Shown here: positions 32,721 through 40,781 of the stretch, in pieces | How positions within the stretch are numbered: position 1 is the first letter of the stretch | Layout: each line of letters opens with the position of its first letter | DNA from: Clostridiales bacterium | GTDB taxonomy: Bacteria > Bacillota > Clostridia > Saccharofermentanales > Saccharofermentanaceae | Length of the DNA stretch: 42,481 nt | Direction: 5' to 3' | Assembly: GCA_017515465.1 (NCBI GenBank) | Contig: JAFWFV010000022.1 | Location: 1-42,481 of the forward strand | The notes under the pieces: model-generated | Seen by the model: the letters and a program-made list of their open reading frames with translations, nothing else | Databases searched by the model: none | Told to the model about the DNA's origin: nothing | Translations under genes and position numbers: made by a program

Positions 32721-34091
32721 TTATGCCTTTGCTGCTGCCTTCTTATGCACCCTGGGGCATACCAGACCGATCAGGAGGAAGAAATAAGGCTCTACCGTAA
32801 ATGACCTGAACTGGAAGAACTGGGATACGCAGTAACCTGCGAACATTGCCAGGAAGATCCATGTGAGGATGCGGTCTTCGTTGTCATCGTTCTTAAGGAC
32901 GCGCTTTACGCCCTTGACGCCTGCAATGATCAGCACTGCCATGTAGTTGATGAAGGCGAATACGCCCTGGGTTACCAGCACCTGCAGATACTCGTTATGA
33001 GCCTGGTTGCTGTAGTACATTCCGTTGACCCACTGGCGGTTCTCGATGTAGCACTGATAGAGGTTGTCGAGTCCCACGCCCGTTACCCAGTGCCTGGGGA
33101 ATGCCTTCAGGGCGAACGTCCAGATGGTCATCCTGCCTGAACCTACGCTGCCTGCGTTGCCGCCTTCTGATGTTGCAGCGGCGATCTCAGTTCCCGTCTG
33201 CTCGAACTTCTCGACTATGAAGCTGCTGTTCATTACGCCGCAGACGGCAGCTCCCGCTGCGATCACAAGCAATACGGCAAACCATATGAGCATCTTCTTA
33301 TATGTCTTTCTGTCATCCTTGTTCCTGATCATCATGATCAAGATAGATACCAGGAGGAATGCCGCAACAGCGCAGTCACCCAGCCATGACAGACGTGATG
33401 CCGTTGTTACCGAGTTATACATCGCAATGAAGAATACGATGCCGGAGATCACCCTGAGCTTTGCGTTCTTTGTAAAGATGAACAGACCTGCACAGGCACC
33501 GACGAACAGTACGCAGAGGGCGCCGTAGAGGTTGGTGTTCTGGGTAAAGCCGTAGGACTGGTTGGATATTCCCTTCCACATGACGGGCATGATCTTGATG
33601 TTAAATGTCTGGAGTATTCCCACAACGCCCTCGAAAGCCGCCAGTCCTATGAATGTTCCCAGAACGATCTTTCTGAGCTTCTTGGATGACAGCTGTGCGC
33701 CTGCATACATCATGGCGTAGTAGCCCAGGAAGTATGAGGGATATTCGTTGGTGGGAGCATTGGGACGCAGGATCCTGGCGATGTTTGCAGAATATACCAG
33801 TGATACGAACATAAAGATGTGGAGCGTGAAATAGAAGAAATCAGTCCAGTGCTTTCCCGTGGGATTGAGGGCGATCTTGCCTGTGCAGAGGAATACTCCG
33901 ATCAGGCCGCAGAACGTGAACGTAACTTCTTCCCAGCGGAGCTGGATGCCGTTAAATTCGGAGATCATCTCCGTCAGGGGCACCGAGATCATGCACAGTA
34001 CTATGTACAGGCAGAATGTCTTCTCCCCGAATATCAGTTCCATGATGGAAGAGAACTTGTCTCTCCTTGTTAAAGCGACAGACTCACCCAT
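32721..34091 (-). CDS. O-antigen ligase/polymerase-family membrane protein (paralogue 1)
   Basis: A 456-residue protein with about 11-12 membrane helices and a large external loop at about 275-345 containing G-S-G-R-M-T-I-W, V-T-G-V-G-L-D-N-L-Y and N-Q-A-H-N-E-Y-L-Q-V-L. These are hallmarks of the Wzy/WaaL family (Wzy_C), which join lipid-linked polysaccharide repeat units at the outer membrane face. It is closely similar throughout to the next gene upstream, so the pair is a tandem duplication. The start overlaps that gene by eight bases behind GAGGAGG. It is the last gene of the operon. Polymerase and ligase cannot be told apart by sequence. Confidence 0.87.
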   Translation of the reverse strand: MGESVALTRRDKFSSIMELIFGEKTFCLYIVLCMISVPLTEMISEFNGIQLRWEEVTFTFCGLIGVFLCTGKIALNPTGKHWTDFFYFTLHIFMFVSLVYSANIARILRPNAPTNEYPSYFLGYYAMMYAGAQLSSKKLRKIVLGTFIGLAAFEGVVGILQTFNIKIMPVMWKGISNQSYGFTQNTNLYGALCVLFVGACAGLFIFTKNAKLRVISGIVFFIAMYNSVTTASRLSWLGDCAVAAFLLVSILIMMIRNKDDRKTYKKMLIWFAVLLVIAAGAAVCGVMNSSFIVEKFEQTGTEIAAATSEGGNAGSVGSGRMTIWTFALKAFPRHWVTGVGLDNLYQCYIENRQWVNGMYYSNQAHNEYLQVLVTQGVFAFINYMAVLIIAGVKGVKRVLKNDDNEDRILTWIFLAMFAGYCVSQFFQFRSFTVEPYFFLLIGLVCPRVHKKAAAKA

Positions 34092-35436
34092 TTATCTTCA
34101 CCTCCTCTGAAGCACGGGGCACCATGGCTCCGAGCAGGATGTAGAAATAAAGTTCAACGTTGAATACCCTGCAGTTGAAGAATGATGCGAACAGGTATGC
34201 TACGAACATTGCAAAGAAGATCCATGTGATCTTGGAATCCTCATCCTCACCCTTTGATATCCTCTTTGCTGCGTTGACCCAGCAGAATACCAGGAGCGCG
34301 ATGTAGTTGGCAAATCCGAAAACGCCCTGCGTTGTCAGGATGTGAAGGAACGTGTTGTGCGCCCTGTTGCTGTAGTACATGGTCTCGATCCAGTGATCGG
34401 ATGATGTGAAAGCATAGTAGAGGTTATCAAGTCCTACGCCTACCACCCAGTTCTTGGGGATCGCCTCGAGGCAGTACTGCCAGAGATATCCGCGGCCTGA
34501 ACCGAAGTGGATGAAATATCCCGTACCCAGCTGTGAGATCTCTGAGAAGGTCTGATCCACCTTGTATCTCATCTCGCTGTTGAGGAAGTAGAACAGTACT
34601 GCACCTGCGATGCATACTCCCAGACCGATATAAAATATCTTCATGTAGAGTGAATACTCTTTGTTTTCTTTATGCTTGATGTGCTTGACGGTAAATATGA
34701 TGCCGTAGACAACGAAGAGGATGCCGATCGCGATCCAGCATGCCCTGGCCATGGTGCCGTATGCCACATAAATGGCAAACAGTGACATGAGTGCAAATAC
34801 GATCTTCTGCCACAGCTTTTTAGCCAGGAAGAAGAAGCATCCGATGCACGCTCCCACGAAGAGGACTGACAGGCATCCGTAGTAGTTGGAGTTCTGTGTC
34901 AGGCCGTAGACATAAGGGCTGTCGAACATCTTGCCGTGCATCATGCCCACCAGGCTCATGTATCTCATCTGGAATACGCCGATGATGCCCTCCAGGAAGG
35001 AAAGCGCTGCCAGGATGTATAAGATCATCTTGCGGTACTTGATGGATCTGAGCTGGAAGCCTGCAAACATCAGGCAGTAATATGCCACGAAATACATCGC
35101 ATATTCATTCGTTCCGTTGGGGTCGTTCCTGACGGCCCTGGCGATATCCTTGGAGAATATCAGGGATATGAACATGAATATGAGGGATGTGAAAAAGAAG
35201 ACATCGGACCAGTGCCTGGGTGAGGGCCTGAACGCCATCTTGCCTGCCACCAGGAATGCTCCCAGGAGACCGTATACCGAGAATATGATGGGCTGGGAAA
35301 CGAAGAGTATCCCCATGAGCTCGGTGATGAATTCACCGAGCGGTATTACCACCATGCATGATACTGCATAGAGAAAGAATGTCTTCTCACTGAACAGTAC
35401 ATCAACAAAGGATTGGAACTTGGTTTTTTCCGTCAT
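34084..35436 (-). CDS. O-antigen ligase/polymerase-family membrane protein (paralogue 2)
   Basis: A 450-residue polytopic protein with the same topology and motifs as its downstream neighbour: G-S-G-R-G-Y-L-W, V-V-G-V-G-L-D-N-L-Y and N-R-A-H-N-T-F-L-H-I-L in the large external loop. The shared N-terminal pattern (E-K-T-F-x-L-Y) and the shared end (F-F-x-x-R-x-F-x-V-E-x-Y-F) support recent duplication. The SD is AGAGGTG. It starts 15 bases after the chain-length protein. Two polymerases might serve two linkages, or one may be a ligase to the wall. Confidence 0.87.
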   Translation of the reverse strand: MTEKTKFQSFVDVLFSEKTFFLYAVSCMVVIPLGEFITELMGILFVSQPIIFSVYGLLGAFLVAGKMAFRPSPRHWSDVFFFTSLIFMFISLIFSKDIARAVRNDPNGTNEYAMYFVAYYCLMFAGFQLRSIKYRKMILYILAALSFLEGIIGVFQMRYMSLVGMMHGKMFDSPYVYGLTQNSNYYGCLSVLFVGACIGCFFFLAKKLWQKIVFALMSLFAIYVAYGTMARACWIAIGILFVVYGIIFTVKHIKHKENKEYSLYMKIFYIGLGVCIAGAVLFYFLNSEMRYKVDQTFSEISQLGTGYFIHFGSGRGYLWQYCLEAIPKNWVVGVGLDNLYYAFTSSDHWIETMYYSNRAHNTFLHILTTQGVFGFANYIALLVFCWVNAAKRISKGEDEDSKITWIFFAMFVAYLFASFFNCRVFNVELYFYILLGAMVPRASEEVKING

Positions 35437-35451
35437 GTAACACCTCTTGCA

Positions 35452-36474
35452 TCAGATCAGATAGATTCCGCCCAGGACTTTTCTGTCATAGTATCCGCAG
35501 ACGTTCCTGATCCTGATAAGTTCTTCATATCTTGTCTTATTTGCACCGGTGAGGATCAATACTGAAGTATTATCCTCCAGGAGCTGTCCTTCCATGTCGT
35601 CACCTGCAGAGATGACCTTGACACCCTCCATCTTTCCGAGCTTATCCATGAGCTTTCCCGCCTTGGATGAGTACAGGGAAGGTTCACCCGTACTTACCAC
35701 CACGAGCTTTTTCACGTCATTATACGAACATGCTGCCTTGACGGATGATACCACCCTGTCAGCGGCAACTGATATGTCATTCTTTTTGTTGTGGAAACGG
35801 TAGAGGAGCTTGCAGTGCATGAAGAAAGAAAATCCCTTGTATTCATACTCGCTTACCGTGCCGAAATCCCTGATCCCCAGTGTCTCATCCAGTGCGCGGG
35901 GATTCTGTACCTTGGAGGAAAATACGATCGCAGCCAGATAGCAGAAAGCATAGAGTATCATGCCCAGGATGAATCCTGCTGCCATCCACTTCAGTGAGAG
36001 ATGGAAGGATGCAACTGTGACAGGTGTATCCTCCTTCAGGCCGCTATCTGCCATCAGGATATCGAGAGCTGAACGCTCCCTGTCCGTAAGTGTATTAAGG
36101 AGTGCCTCATGATTGTTCATGAAGGTCTTCAGGTTGTTGGAGTCCAGGATGTATTTATCCATGGATCCCTCATCTGTGGGATCGAATACCAGGTCAGACG
36201 TGTTCCTGGATATGATCAGTTCCTGGTCAAAAGCGGTAACGACGTTCTGTCTCTCAGTATCGGACAGGTTATCGATCATCGTCTCCACAGGGACGCTCCT
36301 CAGTTCGTCGTAGGCCTTCTTCGCCTTTTTGGAATCGCTGATCTCCTTAATAGACATCAGCGACGGCAGGATGAGTGCCAGGATGACTGCTACTGCCGCC
36401 ACAGCCTTCCACTGCTCCATGAGCGATCTGAAATACATCTTAAGATCGATATTAACTATGTTTGACGTCTGCAT
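35452..36474 (-). CDS. Wzz-like polysaccharide co-polymerase with a degenerate kinase-like domain
   Basis: A 340-residue protein. It has a membrane helix at about 23-42, an external helical region at about 45-155 and a second helix at about 165-190, the layout of Wzz/YveK/CapA chain-length regulators. The cytoplasmic C-terminus (about 240-340) looks like the alpha/beta fold of a bacterial tyrosine kinase: V-V-V-S-T-G-E-P, V-K-V-I-S-A-G-D, T-S-V-L-I-L-T-G and a closing L-G-G-I-Y-L-I. It lacks a Walker A P-loop and a tyrosine tail, so it is unlikely to phosphorylate. The start (AAAGGAG SD) overlaps the preceding gene by 23 bases. It probably sets polymer length. Confidence 0.75.
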   Translation of the reverse strand: MQTSNIVNIDLKMYFRSLMEQWKAVAAVAVILALILPSLMSIKEISDSKKAKKAYDELRSVPVETMIDNLSDTERQNVVTAFDQELIISRNTSDLVFDPTDEGSMDKYILDSNNLKTFMNNHEALLNTLTDRERSALDILMADSGLKEDTPVTVASFHLSLKWMAAGFILGMILYAFCYLAAIVFSSKVQNPRALDETLGIRDFGTVSEYEYKGFSFFMHCKLLYRFHNKKNDISVAADRVVSSVKAACSYNDVKKLVVVSTGEPSLYSSKAGKLMDKLGKMEGVKVISAGDDMEGQLLEDNTSVLILTGANKTRYEELIRIRNVCGYYDRKVLGGIYLI

Positions 36475-37678
36475 CTGTTACTCCTTTGTAAACGCTATTA
36501 TCTAGTATACCATTACCTATTACGCAAAATGCCATGACGACTCCGAAGATCCTGTAGAACTGGCAGTCCAGGGATATTCCCTCCACGAGAAATCCCGTGA
36601 CCACCATGACTCCTATGAGGTTTTTGTGGGCTATGGCGTATCTATAGAGCGAGATAAAGGCTGCCGCCATCAGGGTAATGCCCACGATGCCGCCTTCCAC
36701 CAGCTCGTTAAGGAACATGTTGTGTGCCATGTAGACAGATACATATCCGTCAGCAACATATCTGGTCGCATCCGAATAACCCGTAAGGCCGTTGCCGAAG
36801 AGCATGTGCGGCAGATCAAATCCCAGATAGCTCCTGATGCCTTCTGCCCAGATGCCGGCCCTGCCGGTGCCGCCGCCTGAGATGAGAGCTGAAACACTGA
36901 GCCTGGACAATGCGCCTCCTCCGACACCGATCTCTGCACAGACGAGGAGCGCAGCTACGGCGAAGATAACGGGGATCAGGATCTTGTATTTGAACACGCC
37001 GGGAATGCTGAAGATCCATACGGCGGTCATCGCCATGAATACCAGCATACCTCCCCTGGATCCCGTAAGGAATACGATGATGAGGGTCACCATGATGCAC
37101 AAGATGTTGAGGATCATCCTCTTTCTGCCCTTCAGATCAGTCAGGCACATGGCAAATACAACTGACAGCCCGCACGCGAAATCATTGGGATCCATGGTGC
37201 TTGTTATCCTGACATAGAGCCTGTGCTCCACCAGAGGGAGGTTAAATGCCGCTGCTGTAATTGCAACTATGAGGCTCATATAAAGAGCCATCATGTATAT
37301 CCTCTTTTCAGCCCTGTTGATGCCTCTCAGGGATATCATGATGAACAGTGCAAAAGATATGAAAAACTGCTGGAAATCCCAGTCCATCTTAAAGGCGGGA
37401 TTCCACAATACGCTGGCAACTGAATAAAGGAAGAATACATAGACGGGTATCAATGACCTGTCAATCTCTACCCTGCCGCTTATTATCATCTCCACTGCTG
37501 AAACAGCGATGAAGAGTATGGCGATCACTGACTGTATCGATGGTCCGAAAAAGAGCCCGGACAGCGCCGTACTGATGGGCAGGAGCGTCAGGTATAAAGT
37601 GAACAGTATAGTACTGACCCTGATCGTGGGCCTGACTAACAGTTCATTCTGATATCCTGCCATTACTTCGTTTTGCAT
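36452..37678 (-). CDS. O-antigen ligase/polymerase-family membrane protein (third, divergent)
   Basis: A 408-residue protein with about 11 membrane helices. The external-loop motifs are G-T-G-R-A-G-I-W-A-E-G, L-F-G-N-G-L-T-G-Y and M-A-H-N-M-F-L-N-E-L-V-E-G-G, which fit the Wzy_C family but are not close to the two paralogues downstream. A T-G-S-R-G-G-M motif sits near residue 210. It may be the true repeat-unit polymerase. It overlaps the acyltransferase gene by 16 bases. No clear SD precedes either ATG at 37678 or the ATG five codons on; the first is kept. Confidence 0.83.
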   Translation of the reverse strand: MQNEVMAGYQNELLVRPTIRVSTILFTLYLTLLPISTALSGLFFGPSIQSVIAILFIAVSAVEMIISGRVEIDRSLIPVYVFFLYSVASVLWNPAFKMDWDFQQFFISFALFIMISLRGINRAEKRIYMMALYMSLIVAITAAAFNLPLVEHRLYVRITSTMDPNDFACGLSVVFAMCLTDLKGRKRMILNILCIMVTLIIVFLTGSRGGMLVFMAMTAVWIFSIPGVFKYKILIPVIFAVAALLVCAEIGVGGGALSRLSVSALISGGGTGRAGIWAEGIRSYLGFDLPHMLFGNGLTGYSDATRYVADGYVSVYMAHNMFLNELVEGGIVGITLMAAAFISLYRYAIAHKNLIGVMVVTGFLVEGISLDCQFYRIFGVVMAFCVIGNGILDNSVYKGVTDADVKHS

Positions 37679-38214
37679 ATTATGTCCGTATGTCTCTTCT
37701 GAACGTAAAGGGAGCCGGCGGGGACCTCGCCCTTTACGATGCTGCCGGCGGCGATGACTGCACCGTCGCCTATCCTGGCGCCTCTGAGGATCGTTGAATT
37801 TCCGCCTATCCAGACGTTGTTTCCGATGATGATCTCGCCTGTTACGGTCTTGCCTGAATTAACGCCGCCCTCGGCCCTGTAGTCGTGGTCGTGATCGAAG
37901 ATCAGGACGTTAGGACCGATGAGGCAGTTATCGCCTATGGCAGTCGTTCCCAGGACCGTCATATAGGCTCCGCAGTTCATGAAGCAGTTATCACCAATGG
38001 TAAGAGAACCGCCCTCTATAACCCTGATCTTGGAATCAGTCTCCAGCTTGAGCCTTTTGCCGATCTTAACAGACCTGATGCCGCGCTGGATCATGAGCTG
38101 GCTCCTGACCCTCATGGGCTGGATGAAAGGGATCGACACCTTCGATCCCAGGCGGATCCTGATCCCTAATATCCTGAAGAAGTTATATATTGCTCTGAAG
38201 ATCTTGCTTATCAT
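37663..38214 (-). CDS. Hexapeptide-repeat acyltransferase
   Basis: A 183-residue protein of the left-handed beta-helix type. Imperfect hexapeptides run from about 62 to 165 (I-G-D-N-C-F, I-G-D-N-C-L, I-G-N-N-V-W, I-G-D-G-A-V). The loop F-D-H-D-H-D-Y between coils carries the catalytic histidine expected in maltose/NodL/WbbJ-type O-acetyltransferases. It probably acetylates a sugar of the polysaccharide using acetyl-CoA. The start overlaps the glycosyltransferase stop as ATGA, giving translational coupling. Confidence 0.9.
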   Translation of the reverse strand: MISKIFRAIYNFFRILGIRIRLGSKVSIPFIQPMRVRSQLMIQRGIRSVKIGKRLKLETDSKIRVIEGGSLTIGDNCFMNCGAYMTVLGTTAIGDNCLIGPNVLIFDHDHDYRAEGGVNSGKTVTGEIIIGNNVWIGGNSTILRGARIGDGAVIAAGSIVKGEVPAGSLYVQKRHTDIICKTK

Positions 38215-39257
38215 TTTCCGGTGATCTCCTTATATTTACTGATGGTGTCGGCTGCTATTACAGGCCATGAATATCTGGATGAGGCGAGCTTCCTGCCGTT
38301 TGATCCTATCTCCTCATATCTGTCCTTTTCTGACAGGGCTTTGAGGATGGCTTCAGAAACACTGTCAGCATCAGTCTCGGCAGACCATCCTGCATCAGCC
38401 TCCCTGATCTGTTCGCCCAGGGTCGTGCCGCGCGTTACCAGCGTGGGTATGCCGTAGCTAAGTGACTCCAATATTCCCATGGGCATGCCTTCGAACCTGG
38501 ATGTCTGGATGAAGATATCGCAGTCCAGGAGCAGTGCCTTTTTCTCCTCTCCCGTAACTTCGTGATGGAGCGAGATGAGATCACCAACGCCGACATCTGA
38601 TACCAGCTGTTCCAGGTGGGCGAACCTGCCCTCCCAGTCGGGTCCGTAGATGTCTATCGTTGCGTTGTCCTTCTTTAATTCTTCGGAACATATCTTGACG
38701 GCATCGACCATTATGTCGAGGCCCTTGGCATAGGCGTCCAGCCTGCCGATATAAAGGAACTTTGTGCCGCTTTGCCTGAAGCCCGTCTTTATCTCCTCAG
38801 GCATGGGTATGCCGTTTGTTCCTATTATCTTTCTTCTGCCGAATGATGTTGAATCGTATTCATTCTGCGACAGCACCTGAACGGCTGCCGCACCGTTGAT
38901 GAAACGGTTAAACAGGAGTATGTTGGCAACTGTCTTTTTCAGACGTTTTTTCTGCTGTGCTTCCTTCCTGAGCTCACTGTGTGGAACGATGACGTAAGGG
39001 ATATTGTCCTTCAAAAGCTTCTTGTAGATCTTCAGGTATTCTTTGCGGTAGCATTCCTGGAAGATCACTATGTCGGGATCCTTAAAGGAATCCATGTCAT
39101 CTATCTGGCAGTCGATGCCGTCTATCCTGACACCGTTTACATTAAAGAATGCAACTTCATTTCCCAGATCCCGGTGGGCTCTGACATGTTGAGGCACTAC
39201 GACTGCCACGCCGCTAAAAGGATCATTACTAATGCATGCGATATGAAGTATCCTCAT
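38211..39257 (-). CDS. Family GT4 glycosyltransferase
   Basis: A 348-residue GT-B-fold protein. The N-terminal domain starts M-R-I-L-H-I-A with a G-V-A-V-V-V-P-Q-H loop. The C-terminal domain has F-L-Y-I-G-R-L-D-A-Y-A-K-G-L-D and the E-x7-E motif in F-E-G-M-P-M-G-I-L-E-S. Such enzymes transfer a sugar from a nucleotide donor with retention, here probably extending the lipid-linked repeat unit. An in-frame ATG 22 codons upstream lies inside the preceding gene and has no SD; the ATG at 39257 follows GGGGATGATC. It starts four bases after the GT2 gene. Confidence 0.9.
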   Translation of the reverse strand: MRILHIACISNDPFSGVAVVVPQHVRAHRDLGNEVAFFNVNGVRIDGIDCQIDDMDSFKDPDIVIFQECYRKEYLKIYKKLLKDNIPYVIVPHSELRKEAQQKKRLKKTVANILLFNRFINGAAAVQVLSQNEYDSTSFGRRKIIGTNGIPMPEEIKTGFRQSGTKFLYIGRLDAYAKGLDIMVDAVKICSEELKKDNATIDIYGPDWEGRFAHLEQLVSDVGVGDLISLHHEVTGEEKKALLLDCDIFIQTSRFEGMPMGILESLSYGIPTLVTRGTTLGEQIREADAGWSAETDADSVSEAILKALSEKDRYEEIGSNGRKLASSRYSWPVIAADTISKYKEITGK

Positions 39258-39261
39258 GAGA

Positions 39262-40083
39262 TCATCCCCTGTGCAAGAGCTTTTTGAATATCCAGCCTCT
39301 GAGCTTGCCCGGAACGAGTGCAACGCAGAACTGGACCACTATTACCGTAAAGTAATCCCACCATGAGATATAGCCCGTATCGTAGACCATCTTCATGGCT
39401 TTTTTGTATTTTTTAAAGTATGCGAATCCACCTCTCCTGGCGTACATATTGGCGCCGATCCTGGCATGGACCAGAGCCTCGTCTATGTTCATGCATGTTA
39501 CGCCGTTCTTCATCATGCGGACCCAGAGATAGGTATCTTCCATGAGAGGGCAGGGCTGATAGTTTCCCGCATCCAGGAAGGCCTTTTTCTTATACATTAC
39601 CGTCATGTGGTTAAAGCCGTCCCTCTTTCTCTGATAACGCTTGATGTCAGCATCGGTCAGGGGCACCATCCTCCTGGCAACGATCTTGTCAGGTGTCTCT
39701 TCGAACTCATCGATGTGGCTGCCTAAGATATCCAGATCAGGGTTCTTTTTGAATTCAGCCAGCTGCTTTTCGAACCTGTCGGGCCTGGCGATATCGTCTG
39801 TATCCATCCTGGCGATCAGTTCGTTCCTGCACTGGGGAACGCCGATCTGAAGGGCTATTCCCAGGCCCTGGTTCTGCTCCTGGGGAAGTCTCCTGATGAG
39901 ACCCGGGTGTTCAGCCTGGTATCTGTCCAGGAGCTCATACATCTCATCTGTGAGAGGGCCGTCTTCCACTACCACCCATTCGTCGGCCTGAACGGTCTGG
40001 GCCAGGAGGCTGTCGAAACACTGCCTGACGTACTCAGGCTTTTCCTTGATGTAGATGGACATCAGAACGCTCAGCTCAGCCAT
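39262..40083 (-). CDS. Family GT2 glycosyltransferase
   Basis: A 273-residue GT-A-fold protein. It has L-S-V-L-M-S-I-Y at the start, a V-V-V-E-D-G segment, and the metal-binding A-R-M-D-T-D-D-I-A (D-x-D) near residue 95. H-M-T-V-M-Y-K-K and C-P-L-M-E-D-T-Y-L-W follow. A hydrophobic segment near 240-258 may anchor it to the membrane. The ATG at 40083 has AAAGGA ahead; the longer reading adds nine residues with no SD. It overlaps the sugar-transferase gene by eight bases. It likely adds the second sugar of the repeat unit. Confidence 0.9.
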   Translation of the reverse strand: MAELSVLMSIYIKEKPEYVRQCFDSLLAQTVQADEWVVVEDGPLTDEMYELLDRYQAEHPGLIRRLPQEQNQGLGIALQIGVPQCRNELIARMDTDDIARPDRFEKQLAEFKKNPDLDILGSHIDEFEETPDKIVARRMVPLTDADIKRYQRKRDGFNHMTVMYKKKAFLDAGNYQPCPLMEDTYLWVRMMKNGVTCMNIDEALVHARIGANMYARRGGFAYFKKYKKAMKMVYDTGYISWWDYFTVIVVQFCVALVPGKLRGWIFKKLLHRG

Positions 40084-40777
40084 TGGGATATTCCTTTCCC
40101 AGGACTGCAAAGACTGTCCTGAACATGGTCCTGATATCTTTCCAGAATCCGTAGTTCCTGACGGAATCCAGATTCCATCTCATCTTGCCGGGGAGGACAT
40201 CCTCCACATATACCCTGTCCACGTCGTCTGCAGCATTCAATAGCTCGTCCTCATCCTTGTACCTGATGGAACATTCGGAGGTGATCCCTGCGGGCAGGAG
40301 AAGTGTCGCCATATATTCCGGCTGATATCTCTCAACATATTTAGTTGCCTCGGGGCGGGTGCCTACGAAGCTCATTGTTCCTGCTATGACATCGAATATC
40401 TGGGGAAGCTCGTCCAGTCTCAGACGGCGGATCTTGTGACCCACCTTTGTAATCCTGGGGTCCTCGCCTACCGTGACTGCAGTTCCTATCTGATCTGCAT
40501 TGGTGACCATTGTCCTGAACTTGTGGATCCTGAACTTCTGACCATATGTGGTAACCCTCTCCTGGCGGTAGAACACAGGGCCCCTGGAATCGCACTTGAT
40601 CCATATGGCGATGACAGCCATGGGGAGAGCCAGAAATATCAGCATGAAAATTGCCGTAAAGAGATCGAATAAACGCTTAAAGAACAGGGATGCTTTCTTA
40701 TGACTTAAGTTCTCCCAGTAGGGTCTGACCTCTGGGATCCTCATGTTCTCGGGCAGTTTTTCCCATGATCTCAGCAT
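40076..40777 (-). CDS. Undecaprenyl-phosphate sugar-phosphate transferase
   Basis: A 233-residue protein of the bacterial sugar-transferase family (WbaP/WcaJ C-terminal catalytic type). One hydrophobic segment lies at about 37-60. Then come the family motifs G-P-V-F-Y-R-Q-E-R-V, F-R-I-H-K-F-R-T-M, R-R-L-R-L-D-E-L-P-Q and F-V-G-T-R-P-E. It lacks the large N-terminal domain of WbaP, so it is a short phosphoglycosyl transferase. It starts repeat-unit assembly by placing a sugar phosphate on undecaprenyl phosphate. It lies four bases after the CapD-like gene with no strong SD, suggesting coupled translation. Confidence 0.92.
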   Translation of the reverse strand: MLRSWEKLPENMRIPEVRPYWENLSHKKASLFFKRLFDLFTAIFMLIFLALPMAVIAIWIKCDSRGPVFYRQERVTTYGQKFRIHKFRTMVTNADQIGTAVTVGEDPRITKVGHKIRRLRLDELPQIFDVIAGTMSFVGTRPEATKYVERYQPEYMATLLLPAGITSECSIRYKDEDELLNAADDVDRVYVEDVLPGKMRWNLDSVRNYGFWKDIRTMFRTVFAVLGKEYPNG

Positions 40778-40781
40778 GATA

